From: UBA4416 sp035439445
GTDB taxonomy: Bacteria; Bacteroidota; Bacteroidia; B-17B0; Aurantibacillaceae
DNA: 64,000 nt
Direction of reading: 5' to 3'
NCBI GenBank assembly: GCA_035439445.1
Contig: DAORKG010000015.1
Span: 17,090-81,089 of the forward strand
The position numbers and the translations under genes were made by a program. The notes below the pieces were generated by a model. The model ran no database searches and was not told the origin of the DNA. It worked only from the letters and a program-made list of their open reading frames with translations. The number at the start of each line of letters is the position of its first letter. Position 1 is the first letter of the stretch. Shown piece after piece: positions 9,151 to 18,269 of the stretch.

Positions 9151-10269
9151 TTAACAAGAACTTAATAATAAGTCAATTTCTTGTTTTGAATTAAACGAAT
9201 GCAAACAAATCCTTAAGCGCTCCTGTCCTTCCTTTACAGTAGGGCTTTTGATAGATTTCACAAAAACATCCAAATGTCGTAATCTCATCTCAGCTTCTTG
9301 TACTTGAGTATTACCAAATATTAATTTGCAATGAATAGCGCTCTCACTTTTTATAAAATTATAAGAGTTATTTATATAAGAATTAAAATAAGAGATATTA
9401 CTTTTTAGTTTATCGATTTCATCTGTTTTTATTAGCAAATAATAAGCAGACTTAATAGCTAATAAACTGTGTTCAGGCATAGCGGTAGTATAAATAAAAG
9501 AACGTGAGAAATTAATTAAGTATTTTTTCAATTCCTCACTTCCCACAATTGCTGCACCATGACACCCCATTGCTTTTCCGAATGTATATATTCTTGCAAA
9601 ACAATCCTTTTCAATATGTAATTCATCACACAATCCTCTACCCTGTTCTCCAAAAACACCAATAGCATGAGCCTCATCTACAATTAAATGTATATTTTTC
9701 TTATTACACAATTTCAAAATATCTAAAAGAGGAGCACAATCTCCATCCATAGAATAAACACTTTCTACTACAATATAAATTTCATTGAAAGTATTTTCGT
9801 GTCTCTCTAATAGTTCTTTTAAGGAATTTACATCGTTATGTTTAAACTTATAATGTGTTGCAAAACTTAATCGAATACCGTCAATTAAAGAAGCGTGAAT
9901 CAACTCATCGCTTAATATCAAATCTCCTTTCTGTGGGACACTGGATAACAAACCTAAATTGGCATCATAACCGGAGTTATATATTAAAGCTGATTCGGAA
10001 TGATGAAATTTTGCAATTTCATTTTCTATTTCATTAAATAAATTGGAATTACCACTAATTAATCGTGACCCCGTAGAACCTATTTTAATGGATGAATCCA
10101 TTTTTCTGATTTCTTCATTTAATAAGCCTTTTGATGAAAATCCCAGGTAATCATTACTTGAAAAATCTATTTTAGGATATAATGAAATAAGGGAGCGAAG
10201 GCTCCCTTTATCTATTCGTTGTTGTAATAAAGAAGTAATGGTAGATGGATTTTTTTTTGTTCCACTCAT
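9151..10269 (-). CDS. bioF: 8-amino-7-oxononanoate synthase
   Basis: 372 residues, fold type I PLP enzyme of the alpha-oxoamine synthase family. Seen: DFSSNDYLGFS (35-45), the glycine-rich YNSGYDANLGLL, DEAHAIGVFGEQGRG with Asp198 for the PLP ring nitrogen, and the PLP lysine Lys232 in YTFGKAMG. BioF condenses pimeloyl thioester with alanine to give the biotin precursor KAPA. The family also includes glycine C-acetyltransferase and serine palmitoyltransferase; assignment to biotin synthesis rests on bioB lying 26 bp upstream in the same direction. Slightly shorter than the usual 380-390 residues. Confidence 0.85.
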   Translation of the reverse strand: MSGTKKNPSTITSLLQQRIDKGSLRSLISLYPKIDFSSNDYLGFSSKGLLNEEIRKMDSSIKIGSTGSRLISGNSNLFNEIENEIAKFHHSESALIYNSGYDANLGLLSSVPQKGDLILSDELIHASLIDGIRLSFATHYKFKHNDVNSLKELLERHENTFNEIYIVVESVYSMDGDCAPLLDILKLCNKKNIHLIVDEAHAIGVFGEQGRGLCDELHIEKDCFARIYTFGKAMGCHGAAIVGSEELKKYLINFSRSFIYTTAMPEHSLLAIKSAYYLLIKTDEIDKLKSNISYFNSYINNSYNFIKSESAIHCKLIFGNTQVQEAEMRLRHLDVFVKSIKSPTVKEGQERLRICLHSFNSKQEIDLLLSSC

Positions 10270-10295
10270 TTTATAATTATCACTTCTTAAAAATA

Positions 10296-11276
10296 TTATA
10301 CTAACTCTTCTTTTTTTAGTTTGTCTACAAATGCTTGTTTTGTATTTAATCCTAAAATTTTAAACATTTCCATATCCTGATTATACAAAGGATTTGGTGT
10401 CGTTAATAATTTCTCTCCGGCAAAGATAGAGTTTGCGCCAGCCATAAAACACAATGCTTGACCCTCCATGCTCATACTTAAACGACCAGCTGATAAGCGA
10501 ACGGCAGTTCTTGGTAATACAATACGAGCTGTTGCAATCATACGAACCATATCCCAAATTGGAACAGGAGGTTGATCTTCTAATGGAGTTCCTTCAACTG
10601 CTACTAAGGCATTAATTGGAACTGATTCGGGTTGAGGACGTAATAAACTCAAAGTATATAACATTCCTACTCTATCTTCAACTGATTCTCCCATACCAAT
10701 AATACCACCTGAACAAACAGTTAAGCCAGCTTTACGAACATTATTAATAGTATTTAAACGGTCATCAAACTTTCGTGTAGAAATAATATTCTCGTAATTT
10801 TCTTCACTTGTATCAATATTATGATTATAGGCATACAATCCTGCTTCTGCCAAACGCTTAGCCTGATCTTCAGTTACCATTCCTAAGGTAGCACAAACTT
10901 CCAAACCTTTACTGTTAATGGTTTTAACCATATCCAAAACAGTTTCAAAATCTCTGTTATCACGCACCTCTCTCCAAGCTGCACCTAAACACATACGACT
11001 AGCTCCTCCCGCTTTTGCATTGTTAGCTGCCGCATCAACTTCAGGAACACCCATTAATTTGTGAACTTTAACTTCAGTATGGTAACGAGAAGCTTGCGGA
11101 CAGTACGAACAATCTTCAGGACAGCCACCTGTTTTGATAGATAATAACGAACTAACTTGTACTTCGCCTACTGTATGATGTTGTTTGTGAACTTCTGCTG
11201 CTCTGTATATTAATTCCATTAAAGGTGTGTTATACACCTCTAAAATTTCTTCTTTTGTCCAATCTTTAGTTGCCAT
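10296..11276 (-). CDS. bioB: Biotin synthase (radical SAM)
   Basis: 326 residues, full length for the family. The radical SAM cluster motif is GGCPEDCSYCPQ with Cys52, Cys56 and Cys59. Other BioB signatures include CLGAAWRE, YNHNIDTS, CSGGIIGMGE and AGANSIFAGEKLLT. Inserts sulfur into dethiobiotin. First gene of a bioB-bioF operon, with a near-consensus promoter just upstream. Confidence 0.97.
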   Translation of the reverse strand: MATKDWTKEEILEVYNTPLMELIYRAAEVHKQHHTVGEVQVSSLLSIKTGGCPEDCSYCPQASRYHTEVKVHKLMGVPEVDAAANNAKAGGASRMCLGAAWREVRDNRDFETVLDMVKTINSKGLEVCATLGMVTEDQAKRLAEAGLYAYNHNIDTSEENYENIISTRKFDDRLNTINNVRKAGLTVCSGGIIGMGESVEDRVGMLYTLSLLRPQPESVPINALVAVEGTPLEDQPPVPIWDMVRMIATARIVLPRTAVRLSAGRLSMSMEGQALCFMAGANSIFAGEKLLTTPNPLYNQDMEMFKILGLNTKQAFVDKLKKEELV

Positions 11277-11296
11277 TATATTTTTTCTAATCCTAA

Positions 11297-11327
11297 CAAA
11301 TTTACTACAAATGCCACAAACCGCAAA
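11297..11327 (-). promoter_or_regulatory. Bacteroidota-type promoter of bioBF
   Basis: On the - strand the -7 box TAAATTTG (11304-11297) and the -33 box TTTG (11327-11324) are separated by exactly 19 bases, matching the housekeeping promoter consensus of Bacteroidota. It sits about 20 bp upstream of the bioB start. Confidence 0.7.
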
Positions 11328-11407
11328 ACCTAATTATTGGAAAACTATGTTAGTAATTTTCAACAGATTAGGAGTAACTTTTTGAGATATATCCGTTATT
11401 TGCAGTA

Positions 11408-11704
11408 ATGAAAAAGCTATTCATCTTATCTCTGTTTATATTATTTGTTGGTCAATTTTCTGTTAAAGCTCAATTTACAGAAAGCGATGAACGTAAAAAA
11501 ATGTGGCGTAAATCAGGAAAACGCCATAAACCACGTGAAGCTTATAACCCCTATTTAAAAAAGAAAAAGAAAGACAAACCAAGTCAACAACTTAGCAAAC
11601 AAAATGCTCGTGAACAAAAGCGACAATTAAAAGCTGCTAAAAAACAAAAACGTAAGAGTATGAAAAAGCTGGGTTATAAAGAACCAAAAGTAAAAAAAGC
11701 ATAA
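11408..11704 (+). CDS. Small basic secreted protein
   Basis: 98 residues. Signal peptide ending in SVKAQ (about 1-21), then a mature part dominated by Lys and Arg (KKKKKDKPSQQLSKQN; KKQKRKSMKKLGY). I recognise no domain. The strong positive charge would suit binding to acidic surface polymers or nucleic acid, but that is only a guess. Followed at once by a shared terminator. Confidence 0.7.
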   Translation: MKKLFILSLFILFVGQFSVKAQFTESDERKKMWRKSGKRHKPREAYNPYLKKKKKDKPSQQLSKQNAREQKRQLKAAKKQKRKSMKKLGYKEPKVKKA

Positions 11705-11705
11705 A

Positions 11706-11734
11706 ACAAAAAGGAGGTTTACCCTCCTTTTTGT
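11706..11734. terminator. Bidirectional terminator between convergent genes
   Basis: Perfect 12-bp stem ACAAAAAGGAGG / CCTCCTTTTTGT with a 5-base loop (11718-11722), flanked by T or A runs on both sides. It serves the small basic protein gene on the + strand, and its right arm also encodes the last residues (KQKGG) of the gene on the - strand. Confidence 0.8.
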
Positions 11735-12837
11735 TTTTGTGAGAAATAAATAATCGCTCCAATAATAACTATAACAGTTATTACAAGTGCCGCAATTTTA
11801 GCTGCAGAATAAGGTCTTTCTCCCTGCACCTCACCTGTTCGGGCATTCACTAAAAAACGATAGACTTTATCCTTATATCTATAAGAACTCAACCAAACAG
11901 GCAGTAAAATATGCTTAAAGGTAATATCATTATAAGCAGTATTCATACTTATAATTTGTTGCTCATCACCTCCAATATCTACTCTTACTGAACTTGTAAT
12001 TCGGTCCTGCATTCTGTCTTTTGCTTTTTCAAATCCCTCCTTCAGATCTATCTGATAACTCTCCGTTACAAATCCACTTAAAAAATTGTCATTATATGCA
12101 GTTAAGTCATGTAAATCCCAAGGTTCCAAATCATTGGCTAATTTTTCCGGTAAGGACTTAGATGAAACAATCAATACATCATCAAAGTTATTGTAAACTG
12201 TTCCGCTGGCAGGAAACCAATTAGTTCTTCTTACTTGTCTGGTTTGCGTTTTACCCTCACTATCTTTATAGGTTTCAGTTACATAATAATAAACTCCACG
12301 CATTCCACTATAACCGGTTACTGTATCCGAATCATAGGTCCAGTAAGGCATATAAATGCCATTCAACTTATCAGCCGAGTGTTGAGCATATTCTTTTATT
12401 TTATTTGGAGCAAACCATAAGCCTCCAGCCCAATTAATAAATAACTCAGTTGATTTTTTTCTATCAATTTTAAATGGCAGTAAATAAGATGGTTTTATAA
12501 TGGAAGATGTGGAGGCGTTTTGAATAACTAATGGTGTATCGCAATATGGACAGTTACAAGATGTAACGTTAGGTTTTAATGTTGTAGATGCGGCACAATT
12601 AGAGCACTTTACGGTACTAATTGTTTGCTTATCTTCCAAATGAGCTTTTTCATTTAAAAAACTCTCAAAATCATTCTCAATAATTTCGGTTTTTTCAACG
12701 GCAATTTCATTTTTAGCACCACAATAATCACAATTCAAATAAGGTGTGCCCGGAAGATACTTCAAATTAGCACCACAATCTTTACATTTAATTGTATTAC
12801 CCGTGTCTGCTGTTTTTTCATTAAAATCGTTCGACAT
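11719..12837 (-). CDS. Zinc-ribbon protein with C-terminal membrane anchor
   Basis: 372 residues. Two zinc ribbons in the N-terminal 100 residues: Cys18/Cys21 with Cys36/Cys39 (CKDCG...CDYCG) and Cys78/Cys81 with Cys94 or 96/Cys99 (CSNC...CPYC). The central part has no motif I can name. One membrane segment near residues 345-365 (IAALVITVIVIIGAIIYF) anchors the C terminus, leaving the zinc ribbons in the cytoplasm. Proteins of this build are annotated only as TFIIB-type zinc-ribbon proteins. Function unknown. Confidence 0.7.
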   Translation of the reverse strand: MSNDFNEKTADTGNTIKCKDCGANLKYLPGTPYLNCDYCGAKNEIAVEKTEIIENDFESFLNEKAHLEDKQTISTVKCSNCAASTTLKPNVTSCNCPYCDTPLVIQNASTSSIIKPSYLLPFKIDRKKSTELFINWAGGLWFAPNKIKEYAQHSADKLNGIYMPYWTYDSDTVTGYSGMRGVYYYVTETYKDSEGKTQTRQVRRTNWFPASGTVYNNFDDVLIVSSKSLPEKLANDLEPWDLHDLTAYNDNFLSGFVTESYQIDLKEGFEKAKDRMQDRITSSVRVDIGGDEQQIISMNTAYNDITFKHILLPVWLSSYRYKDKVYRFLVNARTGEVQGERPYSAAKIAALVITVIVIIGAIIYFSQKQKGG

Positions 12838-12918
12838 AAAAATTTCTTTTAACTAAAATACTATAAATTCTTTATAACTTAAGCATAAACAAAATTTTTA
12901 TTTAGTTGTTATTATTAC

Positions 12919-13908
12919 ATGAGACAAATTCTATTTTTACTATTAATATGCTCTTATTTATCTAATTTTTCTCAGATTGGCAGCAAATTTAGAACACCAT
13001 TTTCATATTGTCAGTGGAGCAATACAAGATTAAACAAACAATATATTCCCAATGATCAAGACACCTGTTTACTCGTAGTATCTACAAGAAACTACAATGA
13101 AGCCGAACAAAAGTTTGTAGATTATGATTATGACACAACTGGCCAATTAAAATATTTTGCAGTGTATTTTAATCATAACCAATGGATTGTAGTTCCAAAA
13201 AAATCTTTAACAGAATTGCTTGACCTAAAATCTACCTATAAAAACATGGTTGTTTTTACAGAAGGACTAGGAAAAACTTTCACTTCCGGAATTGACAGAG
13301 CCACTCAAATGATGAGATTATACAATATAGATGAATTGTTCTTTGATTGGCCTACGGAACGGCCTTACATTTCATCCGGTAAGAACATCAAAAAAACATG
13401 TCAGGTGGCACCACTGATTGCACAACCTTATGCAAAATTTATAAAAGAATTTGAAACATATAAAAATACGCATACAGAAAAATTTAAAACTATTACCTTA
13501 TTAAATCATAGCATGGGCAATCTATTATTAATGTACGATTTACAAAACGATTTACTCAAGTCAATATCAAACAACCTATTTGATAATGTTATTTTAAATG
13601 CTGCCTGTGTCAATCAAAAAGATCATAAATCATGGTTAGACAAACTTTCGTTCTCAAAAAACATTTACCTAACTATCAATGATAAAGACAGGAATTTAAG
13701 AGGTGCGCGTATTTTATTTAAAGCAAGACAGTTGGGAGAGAGCCCACAACCTGAATTTTGCAAACAAGTTCACTATGTTGATTTTTCAAAGTACCTAACT
13801 ATAGAGCATAATTATTTTTTAATGCAAGATGTTTTAAATAAAAAGCCATTTTTAAAGGTGTTTTACACCAATATTTTTGAAGGCAAAACTCCTCCGGCAA
13901 TCAACTAA
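12919..13908 (+). CDS. Secreted alpha/beta hydrolase-like protein (DUF900-type)
   Basis: 329 residues with signal peptide (1-18). Contains the DUF900 pattern: a glycine-bearing strand FTEGLGKTF, then a helix IDRATQMMRLY, the strand FFDWPTERPYIS, and a nucleophile elbow NHSMGN with Ser198. The elbow has Asn-His in place of the usual Gly-x before Ser. A later Asp (INDKDRN) and His (IEHNYF) could complete a catalytic triad. Substrate unknown. Confidence 0.6.
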   Translation: MRQILFLLLICSYLSNFSQIGSKFRTPFSYCQWSNTRLNKQYIPNDQDTCLLVVSTRNYNEAEQKFVDYDYDTTGQLKYFAVYFNHNQWIVVPKKSLTELLDLKSTYKNMVVFTEGLGKTFTSGIDRATQMMRLYNIDELFFDWPTERPYISSGKNIKKTCQVAPLIAQPYAKFIKEFETYKNTHTEKFKTITLLNHSMGNLLLMYDLQNDLLKSISNNLFDNVILNAACVNQKDHKSWLDKLSFSKNIYLTINDKDRNLRGARILFKARQLGESPQPEFCKQVHYVDFSKYLTIEHNYFLMQDVLNKKPFLKVFYTNIFEGKTPPAIN

Positions 13909-13936
13909 AAAGCCTATCAAAATTGATAGGCTTTTT
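13907..13936. terminator. Bidirectional terminator between convergent genes
   Basis: 14-bp perfect arms AAAAAGCCTATCAA and TTGATAGGCTTTTT around a 2-base centre. It ends the hydrolase gene on the + strand and rocD on the - strand. Confidence 0.85.
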
Positions 13937-13954
13937 AAATTAATCAGATAAATA

Positions 13955-15190
13955 CTAGTTAAAAGACTCTATTGTTTTTCTAATAATAGAAGCACAATCT
14001 AAAATTTGTTCCTTTGTTATAACTAAAGGAGGTGCAAAACGTATGATATCTCCGTGAGTTGGTTTAGCCAATAAACCATTTTCAGCTAATTTCAAGCAAA
14101 CATCCCAAGCCGAAATACCATCTTTTTCTTTGATGATGATGGCATTTAACAATCCTTTTCCTCTAACTAAAGTAACTCTGTCAGACTTAATAGCTCTTAA
14201 TTCATTTCTTAATAACTCTCCTAACTCGTTAGCATTTTCTGCTAATTTTTCATCCAATACAACTTGCATAGCCGTCATAGCTACTTTACATCCTAAAGGA
14301 TTTCCACCATAAGTTGAACCATGTTGACCAGGTTTAATACACATCATAATATCATCATTAGCAAATACTGCAGATACAGGATACATTCCTCCTGATAAAG
14401 CTTTTCCTAGAATCAACATATCTGGTTTTACACCTTCATGATCACAAGCTAACATTTTACCTGTACGTGCGATTCCGGTTTGAACTTCATCAGCGATAAA
14501 TAATACGTTGGCCGCTTTACACATATCAGCGCATGTTTTTAAGTAACCATCATTTGGCACATAAACACCTGCTTCTCCTTGGATAGGTTCAACTAAAAAT
14601 CCTACAACTGTATTATCTTTTAAAGCTTCAGCTAATGCTGATACATTATTGTAAGGAATCGTAACATAACCAGGGGTATATGGGCCAAAGTTTTTACGGG
14701 CATCAGGATCTGTGCTGGCAGATACAATAGAAATTGTTCTTCCGTGAAAGTTACCTTCACAGACAATAATTTTAGCCGCGTTCTCAGCCACACCTTTTTT
14801 CTCATAACCCCACTTACGGGCAATTTTCAAAGCTGTTTCAACACCTTCTGCGCCGGTATTCATCGGTAATACTTTATCAAAACCAAAAATACCGGTTACA
14901 AATTTTTCATACTCTCCTAATACATTGTTATGAAATGCACGTGATGTTAAAGCTAATTTTTGTGCTTGGTCAATTAACGTTTGAGTGATTTTAGGGTGAC
15001 AATGCCCTTGATTAACCGCGCTATAAGCAGATAAAAAATCATAGTATTGTTTTCCATCAACATCCCAAACATGAACTCCTAAACCTCTCTCTAAAACAAC
15101 AGGCAAAGGATGGTAATTGTGAGCACCGTGTTTATCTTCTAAATCTATTAACTGTTGTGTTTTGGCTGATAAGTTCATTTCTGCAATCAT
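13955..15190 (-). CDS. rocD: Ornithine aminotransferase
   Basis: 411 residues, class III aminotransferase. Signatures of ornithine-oxo-acid transaminase: YHPLPVVLERGLGVHVWDV, LPMNTGAEGVETALKIARK, the PLP-binding Asp234 in LFIADEVQTGIARTG, and the Schiff-base lysine Lys263 in LGKALSGGMYPVSA. Converts ornithine plus 2-oxoglutarate to glutamate semialdehyde and glutamate, linking arginine and proline metabolism. Transcribed alone, between terminators on both sides. Confidence 0.93.
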   Translation of the reverse strand: MIAEMNLSAKTQQLIDLEDKHGAHNYHPLPVVLERGLGVHVWDVDGKQYYDFLSAYSAVNQGHCHPKITQTLIDQAQKLALTSRAFHNNVLGEYEKFVTGIFGFDKVLPMNTGAEGVETALKIARKWGYEKKGVAENAAKIIVCEGNFHGRTISIVSASTDPDARKNFGPYTPGYVTIPYNNVSALAEALKDNTVVGFLVEPIQGEAGVYVPNDGYLKTCADMCKAANVLFIADEVQTGIARTGKMLACDHEGVKPDMLILGKALSGGMYPVSAVFANDDIMMCIKPGQHGSTYGGNPLGCKVAMTAMQVVLDEKLAENANELGELLRNELRAIKSDRVTLVRGKGLLNAIIIKEKDGISAWDVCLKLAENGLLAKPTHGDIIRFAPPLVITKEQILDCASIIRKTIESFN

Positions 15191-15244
15191 GGTATTAAAT
15201 TTATATCTTGTAAAGATACAAAAAGAGCCTCAAACCGCCTAATT

Positions 15245-15291
15245 GAAACAAAAAAGCTTTATAAACACTGTTTATAAAGCTTTTTTGTTTC
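15245..15291. terminator. Long hairpin upstream of rocD
   Basis: 21-bp perfect arms GAAACAAAAAAGCTTTATAAA and its complement with a 5-base loop (15266-15270). It lies between the rocD start and the 3' end of the first propeller-protein gene, both on the - strand, and in that direction it precedes a T-rich tract. A terminator for the gene ending at 15371 is the likely role. Confidence 0.6.
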
Positions 15292-15294
15292 ATG

Positions 15295-15360
15295 CTGAAC
15301 TTGTTTCAGTATCTGGTTGATGTTAACTTTGACGTATTTGATACCCTGAAACAAGTTCAG
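15295..15360. repeat. REP-like inverted pair
   Basis: CTGAACTTGTTTCAG at 15295-15309 and its exact reverse complement at 15346-15360, 36 bp apart. Each 15-mer also holds its own 5-bp stem (CTGAA/TTCAG). Flanking bases (TATC / GATA) extend the match. The build is that of a dispersed intergenic REP-like element. Confidence 0.55.
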
Positions 15361-15370
15361 GGTGACTTTC

Positions 15371-18106
15371 CTACTCCTTCACAAATTTCTTAACCACAAT
15401 ACTATTATTAACTTGAAGTCTTAAAAAATAAATACCTGAGTTTAAATCATTGATATTAATTGAAAATTTCTCTGAATTTTCATTATCATTTTGCATTACC
15501 ACTTTGCCTAACACATCAACAATTTCATAATTTACTTTTACTGTTCCGCTAATAGTTGACGAAATAGTAATTAATGATTTAGCTGGATTTGGAAACAAAC
15601 TAAAATCATTTTGCTTTGGTACTTCTGTAATACCAACAGATATCGATTGTAAACAATTAGGCTTATTTGACAAATTATAGAACGTGTTCACTTTTTGAAT
15701 ATCTGATTTCAATTTCCCTAACGACATTGTTCCGCCAAACGTTGCTGAACTATCAAAAGAAGTTACAAAAGCATATTCCACTTCCTGTATTTGTCCGGGT
15801 GCCATTGAAAATGGACCTGAACTCAAAATCATTCGTCTGTCACCAGCTACTCCATTTTCAATCCAATAACCACATGTATTGAAAGGATCTGTATTTACAC
15901 CATTATTAACAGGGTCGCCCGAGTATGCCCAATTTACATTTGTTATTCCACCATATCCGCTTCCTCCGCATGTTAACGGTGTTCCATCTTTCCATTTTCC
16001 ATTCATAACATTATAAAATTCTGCTCCATTTGATGGATCTGTAGTTTGTAAAGGTACTCCTGCAAAAGAATTATTGAAAAAATTAAACTTATTCAATTTA
16101 CAATCTTCATTTGGTTCATCAATAACTCCATTATTATTATTATCAATTCCATCATTTAAATTAGCCAATGGTCCTTTAACAATATTAAAACCTTGTGCAG
16201 GAATATAATTACCGTACCCTTGAGTTCCGGCAACAGTTTCGTCATTTAAATCTGCATTATATGCAAAACCATAATTATCAGTCACATTGCTACCAATATA
16301 ATCATCACCATAATATCCTAAATCAACATCACTCCACATACTCACAAATACATCATGATAATTATTAGCTGAACGATTGATTATTTTATAGTCATAAAAA
16401 GTAGTGTAGGTTAACTCATTGTGTCCATTAACTACTGCCGGACAACCATAAGCATAAGCCATTCCGTGCACTTCAATTCCCATTGGAGTAAAAGAAGTAC
16501 TATGTGCCGCTAAATTATCATTATAAACAAAAAACAATGCCTGATCTCCTTTTATTTTTGGATAGTCACCATCCATAGGATTATAAACTCCATCTGAATT
16601 AATATCTACAAATGGTGCTAGCAATGCTGCTTGATTGTTATTGACATCTCCATTTCCAGGCCAAGTTAATATATCATTTGGGATAGTAAATGAGCCATTT
16701 TGAACATTTCCTGAATTATAATTATTGATAAAATCATTAATTTCAGTATAACTAACTTTCCATATTTTATCGTATTGACTACTAGTTGCTGCATCAATGC
16801 TAGCATCTGTAAGCTTTAAAGGCCCTGGCCAAAAATCTACACCTCCCTGACGATACGTTTGAGCTGCTCCATGTAATTGATTGCCGGCATCCAATCCTCC
16901 AATCCATAAAGCTGACGCAAAATTAGAATTCTTACCACTTCCTTTTGGCACTTCGTATAATGCATTTCCATTACCTGCAATATCCCAATGCATATCTCCT
17001 CTATTAGCGATTCCTGCTCTGACATTATTAATATCTAAAGTTTTAAAGTTGTTATTATTTACCGAACCAAATGGATAACTGTTATTAATCGGATTTAAGT
17101 TTTGATAAACTAAAGGCAAATGTCCATCAAGAATTAAAACATTTGAACCATCATTTTCAATCAAATTTCCCAACGTGTAATTAGATATTGGATAAAAGTA
17201 TTGATAAACATTTCCATTCGGAGCCAATTCTGTTAATCCACTAAAAACACTTGAATTTGTTGAAGTCCCATTAACATGGGTAAAAATAATTCCATTGTGT
17301 GGTCCTGTGGCAATATCTCTTACTAATGAAGGAATACTTGAGCCGTATATATCAAAAATTGTATTTGCATTTTGAAAACTTGAACCACTAAATTTTAAAA
17401 TCCCTTGAGTTAAAGTACCCAACCATTTTGAATTTTGCGAATCAATATAGATACAATTTACTCTCCCAGTACCAATATGATCCACATAATTGCTTGTTGT
17501 ATATGATGTATTAATGTTAAACTCAGTTAATCTATCACCACCCCCTAACCAAATTAAATTTGAGTTTTCAGCTTTTATGCTATAAATTAAATTATGTGCT
17601 AATTTACCATTGGCAACATTATAGTTTGTGAAAGTTATTCCGTCGAACCTTGATAAACCAGCAGTTGTACCAATATATACTTGATTTGCGATAGTTTCTA
17701 TACAGGTAATAGAATTAGTAGGCAAACCATGGCTTGTATTATAAATTGTAAAACTTGTTCCGTCAAATTTCACTAATCCTACATCATTTGTTCCTATCCA
17801 AATATTACCACTATTATCTTTTGCGAGAGCGCTTACATTATTTGAAGGAAATGCAGGTGTTGATGTTTGATTATATAACGTCCAATTAGAATTATCATAT
17901 TTCAACAAACCTGCATTAGCAATATTTGTTCCTGAAGTAATAGTTCTAAATCCGATCCATTTATTAGAGTTATTATCAACTAAAAATGCAGTTTGAAGTT
18001 TAACCCCGCCGGTAACCACAATGTTCGTTGTAAAGCTCGTAAATCCGTTTTGTGCGTTAGCTGCAAATACTAATAAACAGCTAAAAAGTAGTAGTAGTTT
18101 TTTCAT
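15371..18106 (-). CDS. T9SS type A cargo protein with two-component-type propeller repeats (copy 1)
   Basis: 911 residues. Signal peptide MKKLLLLFSCLLVFAANAQ. Residues of about 50-300 hold beta-propeller strands of the 'Reg_prop' type (ALAKDNSGNIWIGTNDVGLV; GLPTNSITCIETI; ANQVYIGTTAGLSRFDG). The middle has WPGPL, an Asp-rich DGDYPKIKGD and a DGIDNNNNGVIDEPNED segment that resembles Ca2+-binding loops. The last 85 residues are a sorting domain (SLFPNPAKSLITISS; VDVLGKVVM; SGIYFLRLQ). Exported by T9SS. Closest in sequence to copy 3. Confidence 0.85.
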   Translation of the reverse strand: MKKLLLLFSCLLVFAANAQNGFTSFTTNIVVTGGVKLQTAFLVDNNSNKWIGFRTITSGTNIANAGLLKYDNSNWTLYNQTSTPAFPSNNVSALAKDNSGNIWIGTNDVGLVKFDGTSFTIYNTSHGLPTNSITCIETIANQVYIGTTAGLSRFDGITFTNYNVANGKLAHNLIYSIKAENSNLIWLGGGDRLTEFNINTSYTTSNYVDHIGTGRVNCIYIDSQNSKWLGTLTQGILKFSGSSFQNANTIFDIYGSSIPSLVRDIATGPHNGIIFTHVNGTSTNSSVFSGLTELAPNGNVYQYFYPISNYTLGNLIENDGSNVLILDGHLPLVYQNLNPINNSYPFGSVNNNNFKTLDINNVRAGIANRGDMHWDIAGNGNALYEVPKGSGKNSNFASALWIGGLDAGNQLHGAAQTYRQGGVDFWPGPLKLTDASIDAATSSQYDKIWKVSYTEINDFINNYNSGNVQNGSFTIPNDILTWPGNGDVNNNQAALLAPFVDINSDGVYNPMDGDYPKIKGDQALFFVYNDNLAAHSTSFTPMGIEVHGMAYAYGCPAVVNGHNELTYTTFYDYKIINRSANNYHDVFVSMWSDVDLGYYGDDYIGSNVTDNYGFAYNADLNDETVAGTQGYGNYIPAQGFNIVKGPLANLNDGIDNNNNGVIDEPNEDCKLNKFNFFNNSFAGVPLQTTDPSNGAEFYNVMNGKWKDGTPLTCGGSGYGGITNVNWAYSGDPVNNGVNTDPFNTCGYWIENGVAGDRRMILSSGPFSMAPGQIQEVEYAFVTSFDSSATFGGTMSLGKLKSDIQKVNTFYNLSNKPNCLQSISVGITEVPKQNDFSLFPNPAKSLITISSTISGTVKVNYEIVDVLGKVVMQNDNENSEKFSININDLNSGIYFLRLQVNNSIVVKKFVKE

Positions 18107-18126
18107 ACAATTAGTTAAGATTTAGT

Positions 18127-18134
18127 CAAAATTA
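18127..18134 (-). promoter_or_regulatory. Candidate -7 box for copy 1
   Basis: TAATTTTG on the - strand, 21 bp upstream of the ATG, fits TAnnTTTG. The same box stands at nearly the same distance from copy 3, and flanking bases are also similar (TTGTTAAAA 25 bp farther upstream in both), so the promoter region was duplicated with the gene. Confidence 0.5.
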
Positions 18135-18269
18135 ATACTAAGAGGTTACTAAATTTTAACAAATAAACAGATGTAGGTATTTTTGCTATAACTGAGTATA
18201 AACTTCAGATAACTGATTTAGAACAAGGTCATAAACTTTTCCTTTTTTAAAAGTTTAGCATTTAATATA

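Noticed and set aside
18232..18257. Hairpin TAAACTTTT / AAAAGTTTA downstream of propeller copy 2
   Set aside because: Stem is only A/T-rich, and no T-run follows on the - strand, so I did not call it a terminator.
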